In this document: positions 48,901 through 61,345 of the stretch, one piece after another | Position numbering within the stretch: the first letter of the stretch is position 1 | Layout: every line of letters starts with the position of its first letter | Assembly: GCF_052857255.1 (NCBI RefSeq) | Contig: NC_135504.1 | Span: forward strand, 145,788,121-145,852,120 | Direction of reading: 5' to 3' | Source of the DNA: Amblyomma americanum | Taxonomy: Eukaryota > Arthropoda > Arachnida > Ixodida > Ixodidae | Length of the DNA stretch: 64,000 nucleotides | The notes under the pieces: generated by a model | Database searches by the model: none | Seen by the model: the letters and a program-made list of their open reading frames with translations, nothing else | What the model was told of the DNA's origin: nothing | Position numbers and translations under genes: made by a program

Positions 48901-49794
48901 TAGACCGAAACGAGCTAAATCACAACACATCGGTTTTACAAGTGTCCCTGTGACACGCGTCAAATCTTTTTCTCTTATAACTGCGCGAAAAGCATGTATT
49001 CTTGCTTAATACAACGAAACAAGCTGTTTTAGACCGAAACGAGCTAAATCACAACACATCGGTTTTACAAGTGTTCCTCTGTTACGCTTCAAAACTTTTT
49101 TGTCTTATAACTGCGCGAAAAGCATGTATTCGTGCTTAGTTCAACGAAACAAGCTGTTTTAGACCGAAACGAGGTAAATCTGAACACATTGGTTTTACAA
49201 GTGTTCCTCTGATACGCGTCAAAACTTTTTCTCTGATAACTGCGCGAAAAGAATGTATTCTTGCTTAATACAACGAAACAAGCTGTTTTAGACCGAAGCG
49301 AGCCAAATCACAACACATCGGTATTACAAGTGTTCCTCTGTTACGCGTCAAAACTTTTTTCTCTTATAACTGCGCGAAAAGCATGTATTCGTGCTTAGTT
49401 CAACGAAACAAGCTTTTTTAGACCGAAACGAGCTAAATCACAACACATCGGTTTTACAAGTGTCCCTGTGACACGCGTCAAATCTTTTCTCTTATAACTG
49501 CGCGAAAAGCATGTATTCTTGCTTAATACAGCGAAACAAGTTGTTTTAGACCGAAACGAGCTAAATCACAACACATCGGTTTTACAAGTGATCCTCTGAT
49601 ACGCGTCAAAACTTTTTTCTCTTATAACTGCGCGAAAAGCATGTATTCTTGCCTAATACAACGAAACAAGCTGTTTTAGACCGAAACGAGCTAAAGCACA
49701 ACACATCGGTTTTACAAGTGTTCCTCTGATACGCGTCTAAACTTTTTCTCTTATAACTGCGCAAAAAGCATGTATTTGTGCTTAATACGACGAA
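45917..49794 (+). repeat. Domain V HOR copy 1 (3,878 bp, 30 monomers)
   Basis: Marks repeat at exactly 3,878 bp: tacgcttc at 46,241 and 50,119, again at 49,083 and 52,961, and gataggcg at 47,014 and 50,892. The unit contains two gataggcg cassettes 1,162 bp apart, the second produced by a 9-monomer duplication. It also carries the ggtattac unit and units with gaatg in place of gcatg. Confidence 0.88.
47660..47735 (+). other. Chimeric monomer at a nested 9-monomer duplication
   Basis: The head gttacgcgtcaaaacg matches the unit at about 45,973, while the 3' part agcttttttag matches the unit at about 46,570. The exchange duplicated 1,162 bp including the cassette. The same chimera is present near 51,540-51,615 in copy 2 and near 53,995-54,070 in the partial copy. 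Confidence 0.82.
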
Positions 49795-52700
49795 ACAAGC
49801 TGTTTTAGACCGAAACGAGCTAAATCACTACACATCGGTTTTACAAGTGTTCCTCTGTTACGCGTCAAAACGTTTTTTCTCTTATAACTGCGCGAAAAGC
49901 ATGTATTCGTGCTTAGTTCAACGAAACAAGCTGTTTTAGACCGAAACGAGCTAAATCACAACACATCGGTTTTACAAGTGTCCCTGTGACACGCGTCAAA
50001 TCTTTTTCTCTTATAACTGCGCGAAAAGCATGTATTCTTGCTTAATACAACGAAACAAGCTGTTTTAGACCGAAACGAGCTAAATCACAACACATCGGTT
50101 TTACAAGTGTTCCTCTGTTACGCTTCAAAACTTTTTTGTCTTATAACTGCGCGAAAAGCATGTATTCGTGCTTAGTTCAACGAAACAAGCTGTTTTAGAC
50201 CGAAACGAGGTAAATCTGAACACATTGGTTTTACAAGTGTTCCTCTGATACGCGTCAAAACTTTTTCTCTGATAACTGCGCGAAAAGAATGTATTCTTGC
50301 TTAATACAACGAAACAAGCTGTTTTAGACCGAAGCGAGCCAAATCACAACACATCGGTATTACAAGTGTTCCTCTGTTACGCGTCAAAACTTTTTTCTCT
50401 TATAACTGCGCGAAAAGCATGTATTCGTGCTTAGTTCAACGAAACAAGCTTTTTTAGACCGAAACGAGCTAAATCACAACACATCGGTTTTACAAGTGTC
50501 CCTGTGACACGCGTCAAATCTTTTCTCTTATAACTGCGCGAAAAGCATGTATTCTTGCTTAATACAACGAAACAAGTTGTTTTAGACCGAAACGAGCTAA
50601 ATCACAACACATCGGTTTTACAAGTGTTCCTCTGATACGCGTCTAAACTTTTTCTCTTATAACTGCGCGAAAAGCATGTATTCGTGATTAATACGACGAA
50701 ACAAGCTGTTTTAGACCGAAACGAGCTAAATCTGAACACATCGGTTTTTCAAGTGTCCCTGTGACACGCGTCAAAACTTTTTCTCTTATAACTGCGCGAA
50801 AAGCATGTATTCTTGCTTATTACAGCGAAACAAGCTGTTTTAGACCGAAACGAGCTAAATCACAACACATCGGTTTTACAAGTGTTCCTCTGATAGGCGT
50901 CAAAACTTTTTTCTCTTATAACTGCGCGAAAAGCATGTATTCGTGCTTAGTTCAACGAAACAAGCTGTTTTAGACCGAAACGAGCTAAATCTGAACACAT
51001 CGGTTTTACAAGTGTCCCTGTGACACGCGTCAAAACTTTTTCTCTTGTAACTGCGCGAAAAGCACGTATTCTTGCTTAATACAACAAAACAAGCTGTTTT
51101 AGACCGAAACGAGCTAAATCACAACACATCGGTTTTACAAGTGTTCCTCTGATACGCGTCTAATCTTTTTCTCTTATTACTGCGCGAAAAGCATGTATTC
51201 GTGCTTAATACAACGAAACAAGCTGTTTTAGACCGAAACGAGCTAGATCTGAACACATCGGTCTTACAAGTGTCCCTGTGACACGCGTCAAAACTTTTTC
51301 TCTTATAACTGCGCGAAAAGCATGTATTCTTGCTTAATACAGCGAAACAAGCTGTTTTAGACCGAAACGAGCTAAATCACAACACATCGCTTTTACAAGT
51401 GTTCCTCTGATACGCCTCAAAACTTTTTCTCTTATAACTGCGCGAAAAGCATGTATTCGTGCTTAATACGACGAAACAAGCTGTTTTAGACCGAAACGAG
51501 CTAAATCACTACACATCGGTTTTACAAGTGTTCCTCTGTTACGCGTCAAAACGTTTTTCTCTTATAACTGCGCGAAAAGCATGTATTCGTGCTTAGTTCA
51601 ACGAAACAAGCTTTTTTAGACCGAAACGAGCTAAATCACAACACATCGGTTTTACAAGTGTCCCTGTGACACGCGTCAAATCTTTTCTCTTATAACTGCG
51701 CGAAAAGCATGTATTCTTGCTTAATACAACGAAACAAGTTGTTTTAGACCGAAACGAGCTAAATCACAACACATCGGTTTTACAAGTGTTCCTCTGATAC
51801 GCGTCTAAACTTTTTCTCTTATAACTGCGCGAAAAGCATGTATTCGTGATTAATACGACGAAACAAGCTGTTTTAGACCGAAACGAGCTAAATCTGAACA
51901 CATCGGTTTTTCAAGTGTCCCTGTGACACGCGTCAAAACTTTTTCTCTTATAACTGCGCGAAAAGCATGTATTCTTGCTTATTACAGCGAAACAAGCTGT
52001 TTTAGACCGAAACGAGCTAAATCACAACACATCGGTTTTACAAGTGTTCCTCTGATAGGCGTCAAAACTTTTTTCTCTTATAACTGCGCGAAAAGCATGT
52101 ATTCGTGCTTAGTTCAACGAAACAAGCTGTTTTAGACCGAAACGACCTAAATCTGAACACATCGGTTTTACAAGTGTCCCTGTGACACGCGTCAAAACTT
52201 TTTCTCTTGTAACTGCGCGAAAAGCACGTATTCTTGCTTAATACAACAAAACAAGCTGTTTTAGACCGAAACGAGCTAAATCACAACACATCGGTTTTAC
52301 AAGTGTTCCTCTGATACGCGTCTAATCTTTTTCTCTTATTACTGCGCGAAAAGCATGTATTCGTGCTTAATACAACGAAACAAGCTGTTTTAGACCGAAA
52401 CGAGCTAGATCTGAACATATCGGTCTTACAAGTGTCCCTGTGACACGCGTCAAAACTTTTTCTCTTATAACTGCGCGAAAAGCATGTATTCTTGCTTAAT
52501 ACAGCGAAACAAGCTGTTTTAGACCGAAACGAGCTAAATCACAACACATCGCTTTTACAAGTGTTCCTCTGATACGCCTCAAAACTTTTTCTCTTATAAC
52601 TGCGCGAAAAGCATGTATTCGTGCTTAATACGACGAAACAAGCTGTTTTAGACCGAAACGAGCTAAATCACTACACATCGGTTTTACAAGTGTTCCTCTG

Positions 52701-53672
52701 TTACGCGTCAAAACGTTTTTCTCTTATAACTGCGCGAAAAGCATGTATTCGTGCTTAGTTCAACGAAACAAGCTGTTTTAGACCGAAACGAGCTAAATCA
52801 CAACACATCGGTTTTACAAGTGTCCCTGTGACACGCGTCAAATCTTTTTCTCTTATAACTGCGCGAAAAGCATGTATTCTTGCTTAATACAACGAAACAA
52901 GCTGTTTTAGACCGAAACGAGCTAAATCACAACACATCGGTTTTACAAGTGTTCCTCTGTTACGCTTCAAAACTTTTTTGTCTTATAACTGCGCGAAAAG
53001 CATGTATTCGTGCTTAGTTCAACGAAACAAGCTGTTTTAGACCGAAACGAGGTAAATCTGAACACATTGGTTTTACAAGTGTTCCTCTGATACGCGTCAA
53101 AACTTTTTCTCTGATAACTGCGCGAAAAGAATGTATTCTTGCTTAATACAACGAAACAAGCTGTTTTAGACCGAAGCGAGCCAAATCACAACACATCGGT
53201 ATTACAAGTGTTCCTCTGTTACGCGTCAAAACTTTTTTCTCTTATAACTGCGCGAAAAGCATGTATTCGTGCTTAGTTCAACGAAACAAGCTTTTTTAGA
53301 CCGAAACGAGCTAAATCACAACACATCGGTTTTACAAGTGTCCCTGTGACACGCGTCAAATCTTTTCTCTTATAACTGCGCGAAAAGCATGTATTCTTGC
53401 TTAATACAGCGAAACAAGTTGTTTTAGACCGAAACGAGCTAAATCACAACACATCGGTTTTACAAGTGATCCTCTGATACGCGTCAAAACTTTTTTCTCT
53501 TATAACTGCGCGAAAAGCATGTATTCTTGCCTAATACAACGAAACAAGCTGTTTTAGACCGAAACGAGCTAAATCACAACACATCGGTTTTACAAGTGTT
53601 CCTCTGATACGCGTCTAAACTTTTTCTCTTATAACTGCGCAAAAAGCATGTATTTGTGCTTAATACAACGAA
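49795..53672 (+). repeat. Domain V HOR copy 2 (3,878 bp)
   Basis: This copy is nearly identical to copy 1; both carry the rare gacctaaatctg (about 48,266 and 52,144) and gaacatatcgg (about 48,536 and 52,414). The join with copy 1 is a chimeric unit at about 49,785-49,800, where tatttgtgcttaatac continues as gacgaaac instead of the aacgaaac seen at 53,660. Confidence 0.88.
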
Positions 53673-55792
53673 ACAAGCTGTTTTACACCAAAACGAGCTA
53701 GATCTGAACACATCGGTTTTACAAGTGTCCCTGTGATACGCTTCAAAACTTTTTCTCTTATAACTGCGCGAAAAGCATGTATTCTTGCTTAATACAGCGA
53801 AACAAGCTGTTTTAGACCGAAACGAGCTAAATCACAACACATCGCTTTTACAAGTGTTCCTCTGATACGCCTCAAAACTTTTTCTCTTATAACTGCGCGA
53901 AAAGCATGTATTCGTGCTTAATACGACGAAACAAGCTGTTTTAGACCGAAACGAGCTAAATCACTAAACATCGGTTTTACAAGTGTTCCTCTGTTACGCG
54001 TCAAAACGTTTTTCTCTTATAACTGCGCGAAAAGCATGTATTCGTGCTTAGTTCAACGAAACAAGCTTTTTTAGACCGAAACGAGCTAAATCACAACACA
54101 TCGGTTTTACAAGTGTCCCTGTGACACGCGTCAAATCTTTTCTCTTATAACTGCGCGAAAAGCATGTATTCTTGCTTAATACAACGAAACAAGTTGTTTT
54201 AGACCGAAACGAGCTAAATCACAACACATCGGTTTTACAAGTGTTCCTCTGATACGCGTCTAAACTTTTTCTCTTATAACTGCGCGAAAAGCATGTATTC
54301 GTGATTAATACGACGAAACAAGCTGTTTTAGACCGAAACGAGCTAAATCTGAACACATCGGTTTTTCAAGTGTCCCTGTGACACGCGTCAAAACTTTTTC
54401 TCTTATAACTGCGCGAAAAGCATGTATTCTTGCTTATTACAGCGAAACAAGCTGTTTTAGACCGAAACGAGCTAAATCACAACACATCGGTTTTACAAGT
54501 GTTCCTCTGATAGGCGTCAAAACTTTTTTCTCTTATAACTGCGCGAAAAGCATGTATTCGTGCTTAGTTCAACGAAACAAGCTGTTTTAGACCGAAACGA
54601 GCTAAATCTGAACACATCGGTTTTACAAGTGTCCCTGTGACACGCGTCAAAACTTTTTCTCTTGTAACTGCGCGAAAAGCACGTATTCTTGCTTAATACA
54701 ACAAAACAAGCTGTTTTAGACCGAAACGAGCTAAATCACAACACATCGGTTTTACAAGTGTTCCTCTGATACGAGTCTAATCTTTTTCTCTTATTACTGC
54801 GCGAAAAGCATGTATTCGTGCTTAATACAACGAAACAAGCTGTTTTAGACCGAAACGAGCTAGATCTGAACACATCGGTCTTACAAGTGTCCCTGTGACA
54901 CGCGTCAAAACTTTTTCTCTTATAACTGCGCGAAAAGCATGTATTCTTGCTTAATACAGCGAAACAAGCTGTTTTAGACCGAAACGAGCTAAATCACAAC
55001 ACATCGCTTTTACAAGTGTTCCTCTGATACGCCTCAAAACTTTTTCTCTTATAACTGCGCGAAAAGCATGTATTCGTGCTTAATACGACGAAACAAGCTG
55101 TTTTAGACCGAAACGAGCTAAATCACTACACATCGGTTTTACAAGTGTTCCTCTGTTACGCGTCAAAACGTTTTTCTCTTATAACTGCGCGAAAAGCATG
55201 TATTCGTGCTTAGTTCAACGAAACAAGCTGTTTTAGACCGAAACGAGCTAAATCACAACACATCGGTTTTACAAGTGTCCCTGTGACACGCGTCAAATCT
55301 TTTTCTCTTATAACTGCGCGAAAAGCATGTATTCTTGCTTAATACAACGAAACAAGCTGTTTTAGACCGAAACGAGCTAAATCACAACACATCGGTTTTA
55401 CAAGTGTTCCTCTGTTACGCTTCAAAACTTTTTTGTCTTATAACTGCGCGAAAAGCATGTATTCGTGCTTAGTTCAACGAAACAAGCTGTTTTAGACCGA
55501 AACGAGGTAAATCTGAACACATTGGTTTTACAAGTGTTCCTCTGATACGCGTCAAAACTTTTTCTCTGATAACTGCGCGAAAAGAATGTATTCTTGCTTA
55601 ATACAACGAAACAAGCTGTTTTAGACCGAAGCGAGCCAAATCACAACACATCGGTATTACAAGTGTTCCTCTGTTACGCGTCAAAACTTTTTTCTCTTAT
55701 AACTGCGCGAAAAGCATGTATTCGTGCTTAGTTCAACGAAACAAGCTTTTTTAGACCGAAACGAGCTAAATCACAACACATCGGTTTTACAA
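53673..55792 (+). repeat. Domain V HOR copy 3, partial
   Basis: From about 53,750 the order follows copy 2 at an offset of 2,455 bp (gataggcg at 52,054 and 54,509; tacgcttc at 52,961 and 55,415), so it lacks the first part of the unit. It begins with a B-head unit reading gtgatacgcttc, a variant otherwise seen near 56,708 and 59,288. Confidence 0.8.
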
Positions 55793-58374
55793 GTGTCCCT
55801 GTGACACGCGTCAAATCTTTTCTCTTATAACTGCGCGAAAAGCATGTATTCTTGCTTAATACAGCGAAACAAGTTGTTTTAGACCGAAACGAGCTAAATC
55901 ACAACACATCGGTTTTACAAGTGATCCTCTGATACGCGTCAAAACTTTTTTCTCTTATAACTGCGCGAAAAGCATGTATTCTTGCCTAATACAACGAAAC
56001 AAGCTGTTTTAGACCGAAACGAGCTAAATCACAACACATCGGTTTTACAAGTGTTCCTCTGATACGCGTCTAAACTTTTTCTCTTATAACTGCGCAAAAA
56101 GCATGTATTTGTGCTTAATACAACGAAACAAGCTGTTTTACACCAAAACGAGCTAGATCTGAACACATCGGTTTTACAATGTCCCTGTGACACGCCTCAA
56201 AACTTTTTCTCTTGTAACTGCGCGAAAAGCACGTATTCTTGCTTAATACAGCGAAACAAGCTGTTTTAGACCGAAACGAGCTAAATCTGAACACATCGGT
56301 TTTACAAGTGTCCCTGTGACACGCGTCAAAACTTTTTCTCTTATACCTGCGCGAAAAGCATGTATTCGTTCTTAATACAGCGAAACAAACTGTTTTAGAC
56401 CGAAACGAGCTAAATATGAACACATCGGTTTTACTAGTGTCCCTGTGACACGCCTTTAAATCGTTTTCTCTTATAACTGCGCGAAAAGCATGTATTCTTG
56501 CTTAATACAGCGAAACAAGCTGTTTTAGACCGAAACGAGCTAAATCACAACACATCGGTTTTACAAGTGTTCCTCTGATACGCGTCAAAACTTTTTTTCT
56601 CTTATAACTGCGCGAAAAGCATGTATTTGTGCTTAATACGACGAAACAAGCTGTTTTAGACCGAAACGAGCTAACTCTGAACACATCGGTTTTACAAGTG
56701 TCCCTGTGATACGCTTCAAAACTTTTTCTCTTATAACTGCGCGAAAAGCATGTATTCTTATTAATACAACGAAACAAGCTGTTTTAGACCGAAACGAGCT
56801 AAATCACAACACATCGGTTTTACAAGTGTCCCTGTGACACGCGTCACAACTTTTTCTCTTATAACTGCGCGAAAAGCATGTATTCGTGCTTATTAAAACG
56901 AAACAAGCTGTTTTAGACCGAAACGAGCTGTATCTGAACGCATCGGTTTTACAAGTATCCACGTGATACTCGTCAACTTTTTCTCTTATAACTGCGCGAA
57001 AAGCATGTATTCGTGCTTAATACAACGAATCAAGCTGTTTTAGACCGAAACGAGCTGTATCTGAACGCATCGGTTTTACAAGTATCCACGTGATACTCGT
57101 CAAAACTTTTTCTCTTATAACAGCGCGATAAGCATGTATTCTTGCTTAATACAGCGAAACAAGCTGTTTTAGACCGAAACGAGCTAAATCACAACACATC
57201 GGTTTTACAAGTGTTCCTCTGATATGCGTCTAAACTTTTTCTCTTATAACTGCGCGAAAAGCATGTATTCGTGCTTAGTTCAACGAAACAAGCTGTTTTA
57301 GACCGAAACGAGCTAAATCACAACACATCGGTTTTACAAGTGTTCCTCTGTTACGCGTCAAATCTTTTTCTCTTATAACTGCGCGAAAAGCATGTATTCT
57401 TGCTTAATACAGCGAAACAAGCTGTTTTAGACCGAAACGAGCTAAATCACAACACATCGGTTTTACAAGTGTTCCTCTGTTACGCGTCAAAACTTTTTTC
57501 TCTTATAACTGCGCGAAAAGCATGTATTCGTGCTTAGTTCAACGAAACAAGCTGTTTTAGACCGAAACGAGGTAAATCTTAACATTGGTTTTACAAGTGT
57601 TCCTCTGATACGCCTCAAAACTTTTTCTCTGATAACTGCGCGAAAAGAATGTATTCTTGCTTAATACAACGAAACAAGCTGTTTTAAACCGAAACGAGCC
57701 AAATCACAACACATCGGTATTACAAGTGTTCCACGTGATACTCGTCAAAACTTTTTCTCTAATAACTGCGCGAAAAGCATGTATTCTTGCTTAATACAGC
57801 GAAACAAGCTGTTTTAGACCGAAACGAGCTAAATCACAACACATCGGTTTTACAAGTGTTCCTCTGATACGCGTCAAAACCTTTTCTCTTATAACTGCGC
57901 GAAAAGCATGTATTCTTGCCTAATACAACGAAACAAGCTGTTTTAGACCGAAACGATCTAAATCACAACACATCGGTTTTACAAGTGTTCCTCTGTTACG
58001 CGTCAAAACTTCTTTCTCTTATAACTGCGCGAAAAGCATGTATTCGTGCTTAGTTCAACGAAACAAGTTGTTTTAGACCGAAACGAGCTAAATCACAACA
58101 CATCGGTTTTACAAGTGTCCCTGTGACACGCGTCAAATCTTTTTCTCTTATAACTGCGCGAAAAGCATGTATTCTTGCTTAATACAGCGAAACAAGCTGT
58201 TTTAGACCGAAACGAGCTAAATCACAACACATCGGTTTTACAAGTGTTCCTCTGATACGCGTCAAAACTGTTTTCTCTTATATCTGCGCGAAAAGCATGT
58301 ATTCTTGCTTAATACAGCGAAACAAGCTGTTTTAGACCGAAACGAGCTAAATCACAACACTTCGGTTTTACAAG
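55793..58374 (+). repeat. Domain VI HOR copy 1 (20 monomers, 2,581 bp)
   Basis: The unit starting with gtgtccctgtg at 55,793 recurs at 58,375. Marks include acaatgtccctg (a 2-base shortening), aatatgaacac, ctttaaatcg, attcttattaatac, a C pair at 56,957, a tail shortened to cttaacattgg, gtgttccacgtg, and caacacttcgg near 58,356. Confidence 0.83.
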
Positions 58375-61345
58375 TGTCCCTGTGACACGCGTCAAATCTT
58401 TTCTCTTATAACTGCGCGAAAAGCATGTATTCTTGCTTAATACAGCGAAACAAGTTGTTTTAGACCGAAACGAGCTAAATCACAACACATCGGTTTTACA
58501 AGTGTTCCTCTGATACGCGTCAAAACTTTTTTCTCTTATAACTGCGCGAAAAGCATGTATTCTTGCCTAATACAACGAAACAAGCTGTTTTAGACCGAAA
58601 CGAGCTAAATCACAACACATCGGTTTTACAAGTGTTCCTCTGATACGCGTCTAAACTTTTTCTCTTATAACTGCGCAAAAAGCATGTATTCGTGCTTAAT
58701 ACAACGAAACAAGCTGTTTTACACCAAAACGAGCTAGATCTGAACACATCGGTTTTACAATGTCCCTGTGACACGCCTGAAAACTTTTTCTCTTGTAACT
58801 GCGCGAAAAGCACGTATTCTTGCTTAATACAGCGAAACAAGCTGTTTTAGACCGAAACGAGCTAAATCTGAACACATCGGTTTTACAAGTGTCCCTGTGA
58901 CACGCGTCAAAACTTTTTCTCTTATACCTGCGCGAAAAGCATGTATTCGTTCTTAATACAACGAAACAAGCTGTTTTAGACCGAAACGAGCTAAATATGA
59001 ACACATCGGTTTTACTAGTGTCCCTGTGACACGCCTTTAAATCGTTTTCTCTTATAACTGCGCGAAAAGCATGTATTCTTGCTTAATACAGCGAAACAAG
59101 CTGTTTTAGACCGAAACGAGCTAAATCACAACACATCGGTTTTACAAGTGTTCCTCTGATACGCGTCAAAACTTTTTTTCTCTTATAACTGCGCGAAAAG
59201 CATGTATTTGTGCTTAATACGACGAAACAAGCTGTTTTAGACCGAAACGAGCTAACTCTGAACACATCGGTTTTAAAAGTGTCCCTGTGATACGCTTCAA
59301 AACTTTTTCTCTTATAACTGCGCGAAAAGCATGTATTCTTATTAATACAACGAAACAAGCTGTTTTAGACCGAAACGAGCTAAATCACAACACATCGGTT
59401 TTACAAGTGTCCCTGTGACACGCGTCAAAACTTTTTCTCTTATAACTGCGCGAAAAGCATGTATTCTTGCTTAATACAGCGAAACAAGCTGTTTTAGACC
59501 GAAACGAGCTAAATCACAACACATCGGTTTTACAAGTGTTCCTCTGATACGCGTCAAAACTTTTTTTCTCTTATAACTGCGCGAAAAGCACGTATTCCTG
59601 CTTAGTCCAACGAAACAAGCTGTTTTAGACCGAAGCGAGGTAAATCTGAACACATCGGTTTTACAAGTGTCCCTGTGACATGCCTTTAAAACTTTTTCTC
59701 TTATACCTGCGCGAAAAGCATGTATTCGTGCTTAATACAACGAAACAAGCTGTTTTAGACCGAAACGAGCTAAATCTGAACACATCGGTTTTACAAGTGT
59801 CCCTGTGACACGCGTCACAACTTTTTCTCTTATAACTGCGCGAAAAGCATGTATTCGTGCTTAATAAAACGAAACAAGCTGTTTTAGACCGAAACGAGCT
59901 GTATCTGAACGCATCGGTTTGACAAGTATCCACGTGATACTCGTCAACTTTTTCTCTTATAACTGCGCGAAAAGCATGTATTCGTGCTTAATACAACGAA
60001 TCAAGCTGTTTTAGACCGAAACGAGCTGTATCTGAACGCATCGGTTTTACAAGTATCCACGTGATACTCGTCAAAACTTTTTCTCCTATAACAGCGCGAA
60101 AAGCATGTATTCTTGCTTAATACAGCGAAACAAGCTGTTTTAGACCGAAACGAGCTAAATCACAACACATCGGTTTTACAAGTGTTCCTCTGATATGCGT
60201 CTAAACTTTTTCTCCTATAACTGCGCGAAAAGCATGTATTCGTGCTTAGTTCAACGAAACAAGCTGTTTTAGACCGAAACGAGCTAAATCACAACACATC
60301 GGTTTTACAAGTGTTCCTCTGTTACGCGTCAAATCTTTTTCTCTTATAACTGCGCGAAAAGCATGTATTCTTGCTTAATACAGCGAAACAAGCTGTTTTA
60401 GACCGAAACGAGCTAAATCACAACACATCGGTTTTACAAGTGTTCCTCTGTTACGCGTCAAAACTTTTTTCTCTTATAACTGCGCGAAAAGCATGTATTC
60501 GTGCTTAGTTCAACGAAACAAGCTGTTTTAGACCGAAACGAGGTAAATCTTAACATTTGTTTTACAAGTGTTCCTCTGATACGCCTCAAAACTTTTTCTC
60601 TGATAACTGCGCGAAAAGAATGTATTCTTGCTTAATACAACGAAACAAGCTGTTTTAAACCGAAACGAGCCAAATCACAACACATCGGTATTACAAGTGT
60701 TCCACGTGATACTCGTCAAAACTTTTTCTCTAATAACTGCGCGAAAAGCATGTATTCTTGCTTAATACAGCGAAACAAGCTGTTTTAGACCGAAACGAGC
60801 TAGATCACAACACATCGGTTTTACAAGTGTTCCTCTGATACGCGTCAAAACTTTTTCTCTTATAACTGCGCGAAAAGCATGTATTCTTGCTTAATACAAC
60901 GAAACAAGCTGTTTTAGACCGAAACGATCTAAATCACAACACATCGGTTTTACAAGTGTTCCTCTGTTACGCGTCAAAACTTCTTTCTCTTATAACTGCG
61001 CGAAAAGCATGTATTCGTGCTTAGTTCAACGAAACAAGTTGTTTTAGACCGAAACGAGCTAAATCACAACACATCGGTTTTACAAGTGTCCCTGTGACAC
61101 GCGTCAAATCTTTTTCTCTTATAACTGCGCGAAAAGCATGTATTCTTGCTTAATACAGCGAAACAAGCTGTTTTAGACCGAAACGAGCTAAATCACAACA
61201 CATCGGTTTTACAAGTGTTCCTCTGATACGCGTCAAAACTGTTTTCTCTTATATCTGCGCGAAAAGCATGTATTCTTGCTTAATACAGCGAAACAAGCTG
61301 TTTTAGACCGAAACGATCTAAATCACAACACTTCGGTTTTACAAG
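58375..61345 (+). repeat. Domain VI HOR copy 2 (23 monomers, 3-monomer insertion)
   Basis: This copy follows the previous one at 2,581 bp to about 59,400, then at about 2,971 bp. The 390-bp difference is three extra monomers at about 59,402-59,800, including a cttagtccaacg unit and a gacatgcctttaaaac unit typical of domain III. The cttaacattgg tail is further changed to cttaacatttg near 60,549. Confidence 0.83.
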
